The notes under the pieces: model-generated
The model's database searches: none
Told to the model about the DNA's origin: nothing
What the model saw: the letters and a program-made list of their open reading frames with translations, nothing else
Part shown: piece by piece, positions 1-8,646 of the stretch
How the letters are laid out: each line of letters opens with the position of its first letter
How positions within the stretch are numbered: the first letter of the stretch is position 1
Position numbers and translations under genes: made by a program
Origin: Nocardioides potassii
GTDB taxonomy: Bacteria > Actinomycetota > Actinomycetes > Propionibacteriales > Nocardioidaceae
Assembly: GCF_021648885.1 (NCBI RefSeq)
Contig: NZ_JAKJHZ010000009.1
Coordinates: forward strand, 372,001-436,000
Length of the DNA stretch: 64,000 nt
Reading direction: 5' to 3'

Positions 1-297
1 GCCGCGCGGACGGGCGAGAACCGCGCGGGCGTCTACACCGGCGTGTGGACCGCGGGCGAGACGCTCGGCCTCGCGCTCGGCCCGGCGCTGTTCGCGCTGA
101 TGCTCGCGCTGGGCGGCTACCTGTCGAGCGAGGGACGCGACATCAGCCAGCCCGGCTCCGCGCTGACCGCGATCGCCCTGGGCTTCTCCCTGGTGCCGGC
201 AGCGCTGACGGTCGTCAGCCTGTGGTGGCTGCAGCAGTACACCCTCGACACCGCCGAGGTGGCGGCTGCCACCCACGGACCCGGAGGCTCCCGATGA
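1..297 (+). CDS. MFS_2/MelB-type sugar:cation symporter, C-terminal end (partial)
   Basis: The gene enters the window already open, and its last 98 codons are visible. The first residues include GENRAGVYTGVWTAGETLG, which resembles the late transmembrane region of glycoside-pentoside-hexuronide:cation symporters. Two hydrophobic membrane segments follow (around visible residues 20-40 and 55-80), then a short hydrophilic tail. It would move a sugar or related solute across the cytoplasmic membrane with a cation; the substrate cannot be read. The stop codon overlaps the ATG of the next gene (ATGA, 294-297), so the two are probably translationally coupled. The family call is inferred from the tail only. 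Confidence 0.7.
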   Translation, partial: AARTGENRAGVYTGVWTAGETLGLALGPALFALMLALGGYLSSEGRDISQPGSALTAIALGFSLVPAALTVVSLWWLQQYTLDTAEVAAATHGPGGSR

Positions 298-1730
298 CCG
301 ACCCGCTCGACCGGCTCAAGGCGCTGCAGGGAGCCGACCTCCCCGTGCACGGGGGCCGCACCCTCGCCTACGTCTACGACTCCGGCGTCCCCGAGGTCGA
401 CCGGGTCGCGCGCGAGGCGGTCGCCGCCTACGCGGCGTCCAACGCCCTCGACCCGACGGCGTTCCCCTCGCTGCTGCAGATGGAGAACGAGCTGGTCGGC
501 TTCGCGTGCGGCCTGCTCGACGCGCCCGAGGGTGCCGTCGGCACGGTGACCTCCGGCGGCACGGAGTCGATCCTGCTGGCCGTCCAGGGTGCCCGGGACG
601 CCCGCCCGGACGTCGTACGGCCGCGGATGGTGCTGCCCGCGACCGCGCACGCCGCCTTCCACAAGGCCGCGCACTACTTCGGCGTCGAGGCGGTGATCGT
701 GCCCGTCGGTGCGGACTTCCGGGCCGAGCCGCGTGCGATGGCGGACGCGATCGACGACGACACCGTGCTGGTGGTGGCGAGCGCGCCGTCGTATGCCCAC
801 GGCGTCGTGGACCCGGTCACCGAGGTCGCCGCGGCGGCAGCGGCGCGTGGCGTGCGCTGCCACGTCGACGCGTGCATCGGCGGGTGGGTGCTGCCCTACG
901 CCGCTCGGCTCGGCCGCACCGTGCCGCCGTGGACCTTCGCCGTCGAGGGCGTCACCTCGATCTCGGTCGACACCCACAAGTACGCCTACGCCCCCAAGGG
1001 CACCTCGCTGCTGCTGCACCGTGACCCGTCGCTGCGCAAGCCGCAGTTCTTCGCCTCGGCCGCCTGGCCCGGCTACACGATGCTCAACGCGACGACACAG
1101 TCGACGCGGTCGGGCGGCCCGATCGCCGGGACCTGGGCGGTCGTCCAGCACCTCGGCGACGAGGGCTACTCCGACCTGACCGACCGGGCGTTCGCGGCCG
1201 TCGACGCGATCGTCGCGTGCATCGAGCAGGAGCCCGCACTGCACCTCGTCGTGGCGCCCGACTCCACGCTCGTCACGCTGGCGACCGACGAGACGCTCGA
1301 CCCGTTCACGCTGACGGACGAGCTGGTGTCGCGCGGCTGGTACGTCCAGCCGCAGCTGTCGTACGGCGACCACGGGCCGAGCATCCACCTGTCGGTCAGC
1401 GCCGGGACGCTCGCGCACGTCCAGGACTTCGCGACAGCGCTGGGCGAGTCGGTGGCGGCGGCGCAGTCGGCCGGGCCGGTGGCGGTCGACGAGGGCGTGG
1501 TCGCCTTCATCGAGGCGCTCGACCCGGCGGCGCTGGGCGACGACGACTTCGACGGGCTGCTGGCCGCGTCGGGCCTCGTGGGCGCGTCCGCCGAGGGCGA
1601 CCTCGAGCTGCCGACGCGGATGGCCGAGGTCAACGCGATGCTCGACGTCGCCTCGCCGGCGATGCGCGAGGCGCTGCTGGTCGCCTTCCTCGACCGGCTG
1701 CAGCGGCCGGCGTCCGGGACCACGCGATGA
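294..1730 (+). CDS. PLP-dependent decarboxylase/lyase (sphingosine-1-phosphate-lyase-like), 478 aa
   Basis: This is a fold-type I pyridoxal-phosphate enzyme of the group II decarboxylase / sphingosine-1-phosphate lyase group. The glycine-rich phosphate site is TSGGTESI near residue 85. The aspartate that holds the pyridine nitrogen is D192 (HVDACIGG). The Schiff-base lysine is K229 in [14 protein letters not shown]. The last 80 residues are an acidic extension beyond the core fold. I start it at the ATG that overlaps the symporter stop; the frame stays open further upstream, but only antisense to real coding. The ung start overlaps its stop by 4 nt. Coupling to a symporter suggests catabolism of an imported compound. 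The substrate is unknown. Confidence 0.85.
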   Translation: MTDPLDRLKALQGADLPVHGGRTLAYVYDSGVPEVDRVAREAVAAYAASNALDPTAFPSLLQMENELVGFACGLLDAPEGAVGTVTSGGTESILLAVQGARDARPDVVRPRMVLPATAHAAFHKAAHYFGVEAVIVPVGADFRAEPRAMADAIDDDTVLVVASAPSYAHGVVDPVTEVAAAAAARGVRCHVDACIGGWVLPYAARLGRTVPPWTFAVEGVTSISVDTHKYAYAPKGTSLLLHRDPSLRKPQFFASAAWPGYTMLNATTQSTRSGGPIAGTWAVVQHLGDEGYSDLTDRAFAAVDAIVACIEQEPALHLVVAPDSTLVTLATDETLDPFTLTDELVSRGWYVQPQLSYGDHGPSIHLSVSAGTLAHVQDFATALGESVAAAQSAGPVAVDEGVVAFIEALDPAALGDDDFDGLLAASGLVGASAEGDLELPTRMAEVNAMLDVASPAMREALLVAFLDRLQRPASGTTR

Positions 1731-2440
1731 GCTCCCTCGCCGGCCTCGTCGAGAAGGGTCGCGTTGCTCCCGACTGGGCCGAGGCGCTCGCCCCGGTCGA
1801 CGAGCAGATCGCGGCCATGGGGCGCTTCCTGCAGGAGGAGTCGGCTGCCGGTCGCGGCTACCAGCCCGCCGCCGAGCGGATCTTCCGGGCGTTCGAGCGC
1901 CCGCTGGCCGACGTACGGGTGCTGGTGGTGGGGCAGGACCCCTACCCGAACCCCCAGCACCCGATCGGGTTGAGCTTCGCGGTCGAGCGGCACGTGTGGC
2001 CCCTGCCGCCGAGCCTGCGCAACATCTACCTCGAGCTGCGCGACGACCTCGGCATCGTGCCGCCGCGCCACGGCGACCTGTCGGCGTGGGCCGACCAGGG
2101 CGTGATGCTCCTCAACAGGTGCCTGACCGTGCGGCCCGGCGACTCCAACAGCCACCAGGGCAAGGGCTGGGAGGCAGTCACCGAACGGGCGATCACGGCG
2201 CTCGCCGAGCGCGGCGGACCCTGCGTGGCCGTGCTCTGGGGCCGGCCCGCGCAGTCACTGAAGCCGATGCTCGGGTCGGTCCCGTCCGTCGAGTCCGTCC
2301 ACCCGTCGCCGCTGAGCGCGCACCGCGGGTTCCTGGGCTCCAAGCCGTTCAGCCGGGTCAACCGGCTGCTCGAGCAGCAGGGCGCCTCCCCGATCGACTG
2401 GACGCTGCCGACGTACGACGACGTCCCGCCGCGGGGGTAG
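1727..2440 (+). CDS. ung: Uracil-DNA glycosylase, family 1 (237 aa)
   Basis: It removes uracil from DNA as the first step of base-excision repair. The water-activating loop is GQDPYPNP with D71. The C-terminal signature [17 protein letters not shown] contains the catalytic H192. The usual HG after GQDPY is PN here, a variation I believe is tolerated in actinobacterial homologues. Length fits the family (about 220-240 aa). The start is the ATG overlapping the preceding stop (ATGA, 1727-1730). The TAG stop lies inside an inverted repeat that may end the transcript. Confidence 0.95.
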   Translation: MSSLAGLVEKGRVAPDWAEALAPVDEQIAAMGRFLQEESAAGRGYQPAAERIFRAFERPLADVRVLVVGQDPYPNPQHPIGLSFAVERHVWPLPPSLRNIYLELRDDLGIVPPRHGDLSAWADQGVMLLNRCLTVRPGDSNSHQGKGWEAVTERAITALAERGGPCVAVLWGRPAQSLKPMLGSVPSVESVHPSPLSAHRGFLGSKPFSRVNRLLEQQGASPIDWTLPTYDDVPPRG

Positions 2441-2497
2441 TCCAGTGGGAACCTGTCGTCATCACGGGCGATCGACGACCGATTGCCACTGGACTAC
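2437..2497. repeat. 12-bp inverted repeat spanning the ung stop codon
   Basis: GTAGTCCAGTGG (2437-2448) is matched by its exact reverse complement CCACTGGACTAC (2486-2497) across a 37-nt loop. A flanking CCGCGG occurs on both sides, offset by 3 nt. The ung TAG is inside the left arm. It may act as a weak terminator, a regulator site, or a boundary before the dioxygenase gene. There is no T-tract. Confidence 0.6.
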
Positions 2498-2506
2498 CGC
2501 GGGAAT

Positions 2507-2526
2507 ATAGTTGAATCCCGAACTAT
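2507..2526. promoter_or_regulatory. Palindromic operator candidate before the dioxygenase gene
   Basis: ATAGTT-N8-AACTAT is a perfect 6+6 palindrome that ends 10 nt before the ATG at 2537. It is unusually AT-rich for this window. Such sites often bind dimeric MarR- or HxlR-type repressors, but no regulator gene is adjacent, so the binder is unknown. Confidence 0.5.
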
Positions 2527-2536
2527 TGAGGATGTC

Positions 2537-3310
2537 ATGACCACTGCGATGCCCGCGCTGTACATCGGCCATGGTGCGCCGCCGCTGCTCGACGACCCGA
2601 TCTGGTCGGGCCAGCTCGCGGCGTGGGCGGGCGACCTGCCGCGCCCGAAGGCGATCCTCATCGTCAGCGCCCACTGGGAGTCCGCGCCGGTCAGCCTGTC
2701 GGCGAGCGGAGCGCCGCTGGTCTACGACTTCGGCGGGTTCGCGCCCAAGTACTACGAGATGACCTACGCGACGCCCGACGCCACGGCGCTCGCGCAGCGG
2801 GTGGCGGCGATGATGCCGGACGGCGAGCCGGTCCACCAGCACGTCTCCCGCGGCCTCGACCACGGGGCGTGGGTGCCGCTGAAGATCATGTATCCCGAGG
2901 CGGACATCCCGGTCCTGCAGATGTCGCTGCCCACCGACGACCCGCACCGGCTGATGAAGCTCGGCGAGCGGCTGCGCCCGCTGCGCGAGGAGGGCGTGCT
3001 GATCATCGGTTCGGGCTTCCTGACCCACGGCCTGCCGTTCCTGAAGGAGTTCCGCATCGAGGCGGAGGCGCCCGGCTGGTCGGTCGACTTCGACCTGTGG
3101 GCCGCCGATGCGCTGGCGCGCGGTGACGTCGACCTGCTGTCCGACTACAGGGCGAAGGCGCCCGGGATGCCGTACGCCCACCCGACCGTCGAGCACTACA
3201 CGCCGCTGTTCGTGACGCTGGGCGCCGCGACGGCCGCCGACGCCCCGGGCATCCAGGTCATCGACGGCTACTGGATGGGCCTGTCGAAGCGGTCCCTGCA
3301 GGTGGCCTGA
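2537..3310 (+). CDS. DODA-type extradiol aromatic ring-opening dioxygenase (257 aa)
   Basis: It belongs to the LigB/YgiD (4,5-DOPA extradiol dioxygenase) family, which cleaves catechol rings with a metal. The N-terminal IGHGAPP carries the first metal histidine, SAHWES follows near residue 47, and RGLDHGAWVP near residue 110 carries another conserved histidine. Length is normal for the family (about 260). I chose the ATG at 2537 because GAGG lies 5 nt upstream and the protein then begins like its relatives; an upstream in-frame ATG at 2483 falls in the repeat-rich spacer. A palindromic operator candidate precedes it. The natural substrate is unknown. Confidence 0.88.
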   Translation: MTTAMPALYIGHGAPPLLDDPIWSGQLAAWAGDLPRPKAILIVSAHWESAPVSLSASGAPLVYDFGGFAPKYYEMTYATPDATALAQRVAAMMPDGEPVHQHVSRGLDHGAWVPLKIMYPEADIPVLQMSLPTDDPHRLMKLGERLRPLREEGVLIIGSGFLTHGLPFLKEFRIEAEAPGWSVDFDLWAADALARGDVDLLSDYRAKAPGMPYAHPTVEHYTPLFVTLGAATAADAPGIQVIDGYWMGLSKRSLQVA

Positions 3311-3320
3311 CCGGCGCGAC

Positions 3321-3326
3321 TAGCCT
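3321..3326 (+). promoter_or_regulatory. -10 element of pdxY (leaderless)
   Basis: TAGCCT is followed by 6 nt and then the ATG at 3333, so transcription would begin at the start codon. Confidence 0.6.
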
Positions 3327-3332
3327 GACGGG

Positions 3333-4196
3333 ATGCGCGTCCTCTCGATCCAGTCCCACGTCGCCTACGGCCACGTCGGCAACTCCGCCGCCGTCTTCCC
3401 GCTCCAGCGCCTTGGCCACGAGGTGTGGCCGGTGCTGACGGTGAACTTCTCCAACCACACCGGGTACGGGGCATGGCGCGGGCCGCTGATCGCGGCCGAG
3501 GACGTCGCCGCCGTGATCACCGGCATCGGCGAGCGCGGTGCGTTCGCGTCGTGTGACGCGGTCCTGTCGGGCTACCAGGGGTCCCCCGAGATCGCCGACG
3601 TCATCGTCGACGCGGTCGCGCAGGTCAAGGCGGCCAACCCGGCGGCGACCTACACCTGCGACCCGGTCATGGGCAACGCGACCTCGGGCTGCTTCGTGAA
3701 CCCGGCCATCCCGCCGAAGTACGTCTCCACCGTCATCCCCGTCGCCGACGTGCTGACGCCCAACCAGTTCGAGCTCGGCTTCATCACCGACCGCGACGGC
3801 CTCAGCAGCACCTCGTCGCTCGACGACATCCTCGTCGCGGTCGACCAGGTGCGCGACCTCGGCCCGTCGACGGTGCTCGTCACCTCGGTCGACCGGGAGG
3901 GTGCGGCCGACGACACGATCGAGATGCTCGCGGTCACCGCCGACGGCGCCTGGCTGGTCAGCACGCCCCGCCTGCCGATGAAGGCCAACGGCTCCGGCGA
4001 CATCACCGCCGCCCTCTTCACCGCCCACCTCAAGGAGACCGGCTCGCCCGCCGAGGCTCTCGGCCGGACCGCCTCGTCGGTCTTCGCGGTGCTCAAGGAG
4101 ACCCTTGACTCCGGCGAGCGCGAGCTCCGCCTGGTCGCGGCGCAGGACGCCATCGCGTCCCCGGCGAACGAGTTCGAGGTCGAGCAGGTCCGCTGA
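3333..4196 (+). CDS. pdxY: Pyridoxal kinase (287 aa)
   Basis: It phosphorylates pyridoxal (and possibly pyridoxine or pyridoxamine) in the vitamin B6 salvage pathway. It is a ribokinase-like fold of the PdxK/PdxY group. It opens with VLSIQSHVAYGHVGNSAA (substrate loop) and has YTCDPVMGN near residue 110. LTPNQFEL is near 146, and the anion-hole/ATP motif MKANGSGDITAALF is near 215, with the catalytic Asp in GSGD. Length matches E. coli PdxY (287). A TAGCCT -10 only 6 nt before the ATG supports a leaderless start. A strong hairpin separates it from azlD, which is transcribed towards it. Confidence 0.93.
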   Translation: MRVLSIQSHVAYGHVGNSAAVFPLQRLGHEVWPVLTVNFSNHTGYGAWRGPLIAAEDVAAVITGIGERGAFASCDAVLSGYQGSPEIADVIVDAVAQVKAANPAATYTCDPVMGNATSGCFVNPAIPPKYVSTVIPVADVLTPNQFELGFITDRDGLSSTSSLDDILVAVDQVRDLGPSTVLVTSVDREGAADDTIEMLAVTADGAWLVSTPRLPMKANGSGDITAALFTAHLKETGSPAEALGRTASSVFAVLKETLDSGERELRLVAAQDAIASPANEFEVEQVR

Positions 4197-4208
4197 CGTC
4201 ACCCGCGG

Positions 4209-4269
4209 ACACGTGTCCGCGACGTGGCCCCTCGACGGCCGGTCCGAGGGCCACGAGGCGGACACGTGT
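4209..4269. terminator. Bidirectional hairpin between pdxY and azlD
   Basis: ACACGTGTCCGC (4209-4220) pairs perfectly with GCGGACACGTGT (4258-4269). Inside that stem, GTGGCCC-CTCG pairs with CGAGGGCCAC with one bulge. The left arm also forms its own 16-bp palindrome at 4205-4220. It lies in the 86-nt gap between two converging genes, the expected place for a shared terminator. There is no T-tract, as is common in actinobacteria. Confidence 0.75.
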
Positions 4270-4282
4270 ACGACGGACGCGG

Positions 4283-4600
4283 TCAGATCGCCCGCAGCCC
4301 CGCGGTGACCGCGACGGCCACCACCACGCACAGCACCAGCGAGCACCGTCGCCACAGCATCACCACCGCGACGCCGACGCCGACGGTGTGGGCACCGACG
4401 GACCAGGAGCGTCCGGCTGCCAGCACCGAGGTCACGACGAGCGCGCTCAGCAGCGCCGGTGCCATCAACATCGTCACCCGCGAGAACCAGGGCGGCAGCT
4501 GCCGGCCGCCGAGCACGACCGGTCCGGCGGCCTTGATGAGCACGGTCAGTGCGGCGAGGCCGACGATCAACACCCAGACCTGCGTGTAGGTCAACGCCAC
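4283..4600 (-). CDS. azlD: AzlD-family branched-chain amino-acid exporter subunit (105 aa)
   Basis: This is the small membrane partner of AzlC; such pairs export branched-chain amino acids (or related compounds). Three to four hydrophobic segments fill the protein, with LIKAAGPVVLGGRQLPPWF in the first part, a usual AzlD feature. The GTG start at 4600 overlaps the end of azlC by 10 nt and gives a normal AzlD length; the frame is open upstream but only antiparallel to azlC codons. It is co-transcribed and probably translationally coupled with azlC. The exact substrate is not known. Confidence 0.88.
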   Translation of the reverse strand: MALTYTQVWVLIVGLAALTVLIKAAGPVVLGGRQLPPWFSRVTMLMAPALLSALVVTSVLAAGRSWSVGAHTVGVGVAVVMLWRRCSLVLCVVVAVAVTAGLRAI

Positions 4601-5280
4601 CGCGACCGCCGTACCAGTCCCACGAGCGCCACCGCGCTCGCCGCCAGGATCGGGACGCCCGGAGGGCTGATCGGCACCAGGCCGAGCGCGAGGAGGCCGC
4701 CACCGATGGCCACCCACCGAGACCTGGCATCGCGCAGCTCGGCGATGAGGAGCGACAGGAAGAACACCGGGTAGATCGCGTCGAGGCCGAGCCGGTGGGT
4801 GTCCCCGAGGGCGTTGCCGAAGACCGCACCGACCACCGAGCCGGTCGTCCAGGTGACGTACTGCGGGAGCGTCGTGCCGAACAGCAGCCACCGGTCGAAG
4901 GTGCCGTCGCCACGGTTGGCGAGCGCCCAGGAGGAGTCGACCACGGCCTGTCCCTGCGCGGCACGCCTCAGCGCGCCCCCGGGCAGGGAGGGCGCCAGCG
5001 CGATGCCCATGGCGAGGAAGCGAGCGTTCATCAGGCTGCCGGCCGTCAACGCCGCGGGGATCCCGCCCCCGACCGTGATCACGGACAGCGCGGCGAACTG
5101 CGCGGAGCCGGCGAAGACGATCATCGCCGTCACGCTCGCCTGCGCGACGCTGAACCCCGCCTGGCGGGCCAGCACGCCGAAGGACGCGCTCAGGAAGAAC
5201 CCGACGATCGCGAAGGGGACGCCCAGCCTCACGCCTCGACGGAACGCCTCCCCCGGGGTCTCCTCCTCAGCCTCCGCCAC
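4591..5280 (-). CDS. azlC: AzlC-family branched-chain amino-acid exporter subunit (229 aa)
   Basis: This is the large membrane subunit of an AzlCD exporter. After a short acidic N-terminus, about six hydrophobic helices follow, with family landmarks VFAGSAQFAAL near residue 75 and LMNARFLAMG near residue 105. The GTG start at 5280 has TAGCCT 6 nt upstream, so the operon mRNA is probably leaderless. azlD follows with an overlap. No Lrp-type regulator lies beside it. Confidence 0.9.
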   Translation of the reverse strand: MAEAEEETPGEAFRRGVRLGVPFAIVGFFLSASFGVLARQAGFSVAQASVTAMIVFAGSAQFAALSVITVGGGIPAALTAGSLMNARFLAMGIALAPSLPGGALRRAAQGQAVVDSSWALANRGDGTFDRWLLFGTTLPQYVTWTTGSVVGAVFGNALGDTHRLGLDAIYPVFFLSLLIAELRDARSRWVAIGGGLLALGLVPISPPGVPILAASAVALVGLVRRSRWR

Positions 5281-5286
5281 CGGCGC

Positions 5287-5292
5287 AGGCTA
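5287..5292 (-). promoter_or_regulatory. -10 element of azlCD (leaderless)
   Basis: Reading the minus strand, TAGCCT is followed by GCGCCG and then the GTG start of azlC. The rest of the gap up to the tRNA shows nothing further. Confidence 0.6.
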
Positions 5293-5376
5293 GCAACGGG
5301 TATGACCCCGGCCTCACGTCGGTCGAGCGTCTCCCCGACCAGCGGCTGGGCCGAGGATCGGCCGGCGAGGGCCTGG

Positions 5377-5449
5377 AGCCGGTGACAGGAGTCGAACCCG
5401 CGACATCTTCTTTACAAGAGAAGCGCTCTACCAACTGAGCTACACCGGC
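5377..5449 (-). tRNA. tRNA-Thr (anticodon TGT)
   Basis: The minus strand reads a complete cloverleaf of 73 nt. The acceptor arm GCCGGTG pairs with CACCGGC, with T as the discriminator base. The D arm contains AGCTCAGTTGGTAGAGC. The anticodon stem CTTCT/AGAAG encloses the loop CTTGTAA with anticodon TGT, and the T arm contains GGGTTCGACTCC. No CCA is encoded. It reads ACA (and probably other ACN) threonine codons. It sits alone between azlC and the GH13 gene and is a possible integration site, but no integrase is nearby. Confidence 0.95.
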
Positions 5450-5499
5450 GTGCGCCAGAAGGGCGCGGCGGCAATCCTAGGTGGTGGAGGATGTCGCCC

Positions 5500-7329
5500 G
5501 TGAGCCTCCTCCACCTGCCGCACCACGACGGCTCCCCGCTCTACCTGTCCGACGAGGCGCCGAGCCTGGGCGACCGGGTGACCGTGCGGATCAGGACCAG
5601 TCCCGGCGACCCGGTGGACGCGGTCTGGCTGCGCACGACGTACGACGCCGAGCCGGTGTTCCACCCCGCCACCGCCACCGCGGAGGGCGACGCGGTGTGG
5701 TGGGAGGCGGCGCTGCCGGTGCACAACCCGGTCACCCACTACCGGTTCCTGCTCGTGCGCGGTAGCGAGCAGGAGTGGCTCACCGGCGCCGGCCTGGTCG
5801 GCCACGACGTCCCCGATGCCGACGACTTCCGCCTGGCCGCCTTCCCGTCCGCGCCGGACTGGGGGCGCGACGCGGTGGTCTACCAGGTCTTCCCGGACCG
5901 GTTCGCCCGCTCGGCGGCGGCCGACGAGCGCGAGGTGCCCGACTGGGCGCTGGCGGCCGAGTGGGACGACGAGGTGTGCTTCGAGGGCCACGACCCACGC
6001 ACCCCCATGCAGCTCTTCGGCGGCGACCTCGACGGCATCACCGAGCACCTCGACCACGTCGAGCAGGTCGGCGCGGATGTCATCTACACGACACCGGTCT
6101 TCCCGGGCGAGAGCAACCACCGCTACAACGCGACCACCTTCACCGAGGTCGACCCGCTGCTCGGCGGCGACGAGGCCTACGCCCGGCTGAGCTCGGCGGT
6201 CCACGCGCGCGGCTGGCGGATCCTCGGCGACCTGACCACCAACCACACCGGCGACACCCACGAGTGGTTCCTGTCCGCGGTCGACGGCGTCGACGACCCG
6301 CACCGCGCCTTCTACTACTTCGAGGAGGACGGCACCTACGCGTGCTGGATGGGCCACGGGACGCTGCCCAAGATCAACCACGCCAACCTCGACGTGCGCC
6401 ACGCGATGGTCGAGGGTCCGCACTCGGTGGTCGGGCGCTGGCTCCGGCCGCCGTACGACGTCGACGGCTGGCGCATCGACGTCGCCAACATGACCGGCCG
6501 GCTGGGCGACATCGACGTCGCGCACGAGGTGGCGCGGGCGGTACGGGCCACGGCGGCGGAGCTGCGCGAGGACCCGTGGATCATCGGCGAGCACAACCAC
6601 GACGCGACCGGTGACGTCGACGGCGACGGCTGGCACGGCACGATGAACTATTCCGGCTTCTCCTGGCCGGTCTGGTCGTGGCTGCGCGACCCGTCCTCGC
6701 CCGCGCGACCCTTCGGTCGCCCCGTGCCGGTCCCCCGGCGCGACGGCGCGACCGTCGTCGAGACGCTCCGGGCCTGGCAGGGCACGCTCGGCTGGCGCGC
6801 CACCGCGTCGAGCTGGAACATCCTCGGCTCCCACGACTCCGCCCGCATCCGCACGCTCGTCGGCGGTAACGCCGCCGTGCACCGGGTCGCCGCGGGCCTG
6901 CAGTTCACCCTGCCCGGCGTCCCGATGCTCTTCGCGGGCGACGAGATCGGGCTCGAGGGGGTCAACGGCGAGGACGCGCGGCGCACCATGCCGTGGCACC
7001 GGCCCGACGAGTGGGACCGCACCACCCTGGCGGCGTACGCCGACCTCGCCCGGGTCCGCCGCGCCCACGTCGCCCTCCGGCGCGGCGGCTTGCGGTGGGC
7101 GCACGCCGACGTCGACACGATCGCCTTCGTGCGCGAGCACCCCGAGGGCGACGTCCTGGTCGCCGCCCGACGGGCAGCAGTACCTGCCTTCGCCCTGCCG
7201 GTGCCGTCGGGTCGGCACGTCCTCGGTTCGGAGCCCGGAGGACAGGACCTCGTGCGGGGGACTCATGGCGTCGAGGTGCCCGCGAGCGACGGCCCGCGCG
7301 TGGACGTCTGGGCCCTCGAGAACGGCTAG
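5500..7329 (+). CDS. Glycoside hydrolase family 13 (alpha-glucosidase/maltodextrin-active enzyme), 609 aa
   Basis: This is an intracellular alpha-amylase-superfamily enzyme (no signal peptide) acting on alpha-glucans. An N-terminal beta domain (about residues 1-110) resembles those of maltogenic amylases and neopullulanases. The (beta/alpha)8 barrel begins at DAVVYQVFPDRF. Catalytic residues are the nucleophile D327 (DGWRIDVAN), the acid/base E364 (IIGEHNHD) and D446 (GSHDSAR; the usual Asn before His is Ser). LTTNHTGD is conserved region I. I prefer the GTG at 5500, 9 nt after GGAGG; an in-frame ATG at 5491 touches that GGAGG and is less likely. The next gene starts 9 nt after the stop. Confidence 0.88.
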   Translation: MSLLHLPHHDGSPLYLSDEAPSLGDRVTVRIRTSPGDPVDAVWLRTTYDAEPVFHPATATAEGDAVWWEAALPVHNPVTHYRFLLVRGSEQEWLTGAGLVGHDVPDADDFRLAAFPSAPDWGRDAVVYQVFPDRFARSAAADEREVPDWALAAEWDDEVCFEGHDPRTPMQLFGGDLDGITEHLDHVEQVGADVIYTTPVFPGESNHRYNATTFTEVDPLLGGDEAYARLSSAVHARGWRILGDLTTNHTGDTHEWFLSAVDGVDDPHRAFYYFEEDGTYACWMGHGTLPKINHANLDVRHAMVEGPHSVVGRWLRPPYDVDGWRIDVANMTGRLGDIDVAHEVARAVRATAAELREDPWIIGEHNHDATGDVDGDGWHGTMNYSGFSWPVWSWLRDPSSPARPFGRPVPVPRRDGATVVETLRAWQGTLGWRATASSWNILGSHDSARIRTLVGGNAAVHRVAAGLQFTLPGVPMLFAGDEIGLEGVNGEDARRTMPWHRPDEWDRTTLAAYADLARVRRAHVALRRGGLRWAHADVDTIAFVREHPEGDVLVAARRAAVPAFALPVPSGRHVLGSEPGGQDLVRGTHGVEVPASDGPRVDVWALENG

Positions 7330-7332
7330 GGT
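7327..7332 (+). promoter_or_regulatory. -10 element of the DUF4032 gene (leaderless)
   Basis: TAGGGT overlaps the TAG stop of the GH13 gene and lies 6 nt before the ATG at 7339. The two genes may therefore have separate transcripts despite the 9-nt gap. Confidence 0.55.
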
Positions 7333-7338
7333 CCAGCC

Positions 7339-8562
7339 ATGGCCATGCGCATCGTCGCCAACCGGCCGGACCCGGCCATCCTCGGCCTGCCGTGGCACCT
7401 GCCGCTCGAGGACTGGCCCGACGACGTCGTCGTACCGCTCCCGCGGGGCCTGTCGCGGCACGTCGTGCGCATCGTGCGGCTCGGTGACCGCGTCTACGCC
7501 GTCAAGGAGACCCAGGACGACATCGCCTTCCGCGAGTACCGCATGCTCCGCGACCTGCAGCGGATCGGGATGCCCGCGGTCCTGCCGCAGGGCGTCGTGA
7601 CGGGCCGCGAGGACGCCGAGGGCGACGAGCTGCCGGCAGCCCTCATCACCCGGCACCTCCAGTTCTCGCTGCCCTACCGCAGCCTCTTCAGCCGCGGGAT
7701 GACGGCGGAGCACGTGCCGAAGCTGATCGACGCCATCGTCGTGCTGCTCGTGCGGCTGCACCTCGCCGGCTTCTACTGGGGCGACGTGTCGCTGTCCAAC
7801 GTCCTGTTCCGGCGCAACGCCGGCGAGTTCTCGGCCTACCTCGTCGACGCGGAGACCGGCGAGCTGCGCGACGAGGTCGGCCAGCGCATGCGGGAGTACG
7901 ACATCACTGTCGGCTGCGAGAACATCTTCGCCGAGCTGATGGACCTCGAGGCCAGCGGCGCGGTCCACGAGATCGACGGCTTCGCGATCATCGAGCACCT
8001 GCGCTCGCGCTACGAGGCTTTGTGGAGCGAGCTCACCGACCTCGAGGAGTTCCGCGCCGACGAGATGTGGCGCATCGAGCGACGCGTCGAGCGGCTCAAC
8101 GACCTCGGCTTCGACGTCGACGAGCTCGACATCGTCACCGACCTCGACGGCGACACCGTCCGGATCCAGCCCAAGGTCGTGGACCTCGGCCACCACGCAC
8201 GCGAGATCCAGGCGCTCACCGGGATGACCGTCGAGGACAACCAGGCCCGCCGCCTGCTCAACGACCTCGCCTCCTTCACCGCTCACTTCGACCTCGGTCG
8301 CGAGGACCGGCACCTCGTCGCCAGCCGGTGGATGCACGAGATCTTCGAGCCGATCATGGCGATGATCCCGCCCGACGCCACCGGCAAGCTCGAGCCGGCC
8401 GAGGTCTTCCACGAGATCCTCGAGCACCGCTGGTACCTCTCGGAGCAGGCCGGCCACGAGATCGGGATCCACGAGACCGCGCGCGACTACATCGACCGGA
8501 TGCTCACGGCCAAGCCGGATGAGGCGATCGCCGGCGACGAGGACATCACGGCCGGGGAGTGA
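7339..8562 (+). CDS. DUF4032 protein with a lipopolysaccharide-kinase-like domain (407 aa)
   Basis: The N-terminal half looks like a protein-kinase-like (WaaP/Kdo kinase) domain. A lysine sits in VYAVKETQDD near residue 57. The catalytic-loop counterpart is LHLAGFYWGDVSLSNVLF near residues 138-155, and the metal-binding counterpart is YLVDAETGE near 172. The C-terminal half (about 190-400) matches the DUF4032 region found in actinobacteria and is rich in acidic and charged helices. The substrate is unknown; kinase activity is inferred only from the motifs. A TAGGGT -10 six nt upstream suggests a leaderless mRNA. Confidence 0.8.
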   Translation: MAMRIVANRPDPAILGLPWHLPLEDWPDDVVVPLPRGLSRHVVRIVRLGDRVYAVKETQDDIAFREYRMLRDLQRIGMPAVLPQGVVTGREDAEGDELPAALITRHLQFSLPYRSLFSRGMTAEHVPKLIDAIVVLLVRLHLAGFYWGDVSLSNVLFRRNAGEFSAYLVDAETGELRDEVGQRMREYDITVGCENIFAELMDLEASGAVHEIDGFAIIEHLRSRYEALWSELTDLEEFRADEMWRIERRVERLNDLGFDVDELDIVTDLDGDTVRIQPKVVDLGHHAREIQALTGMTVEDNQARRLLNDLASFTAHFDLGREDRHLVASRWMHEIFEPIMAMIPPDATGKLEPAEVFHEILEHRWYLSEQAGHEIGIHETARDYIDRMLTAKPDEAIAGDEDITAGE

Positions 8563-8646
8563 CGTGTCCGCCCCCCACTTGTGGGGAGTGCGGTCGGCGG
8601 GTGGACCGGCGGAGGATCCGAGGACCATCACCCACCGGAGGCCCTC

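Noticed and set aside
5377..5449. Integration site (attB) for a mobile element at the tRNA-Thr gene
   Set aside because: No duplicated tRNA end, integrase or foreign-looking block lies beside it.
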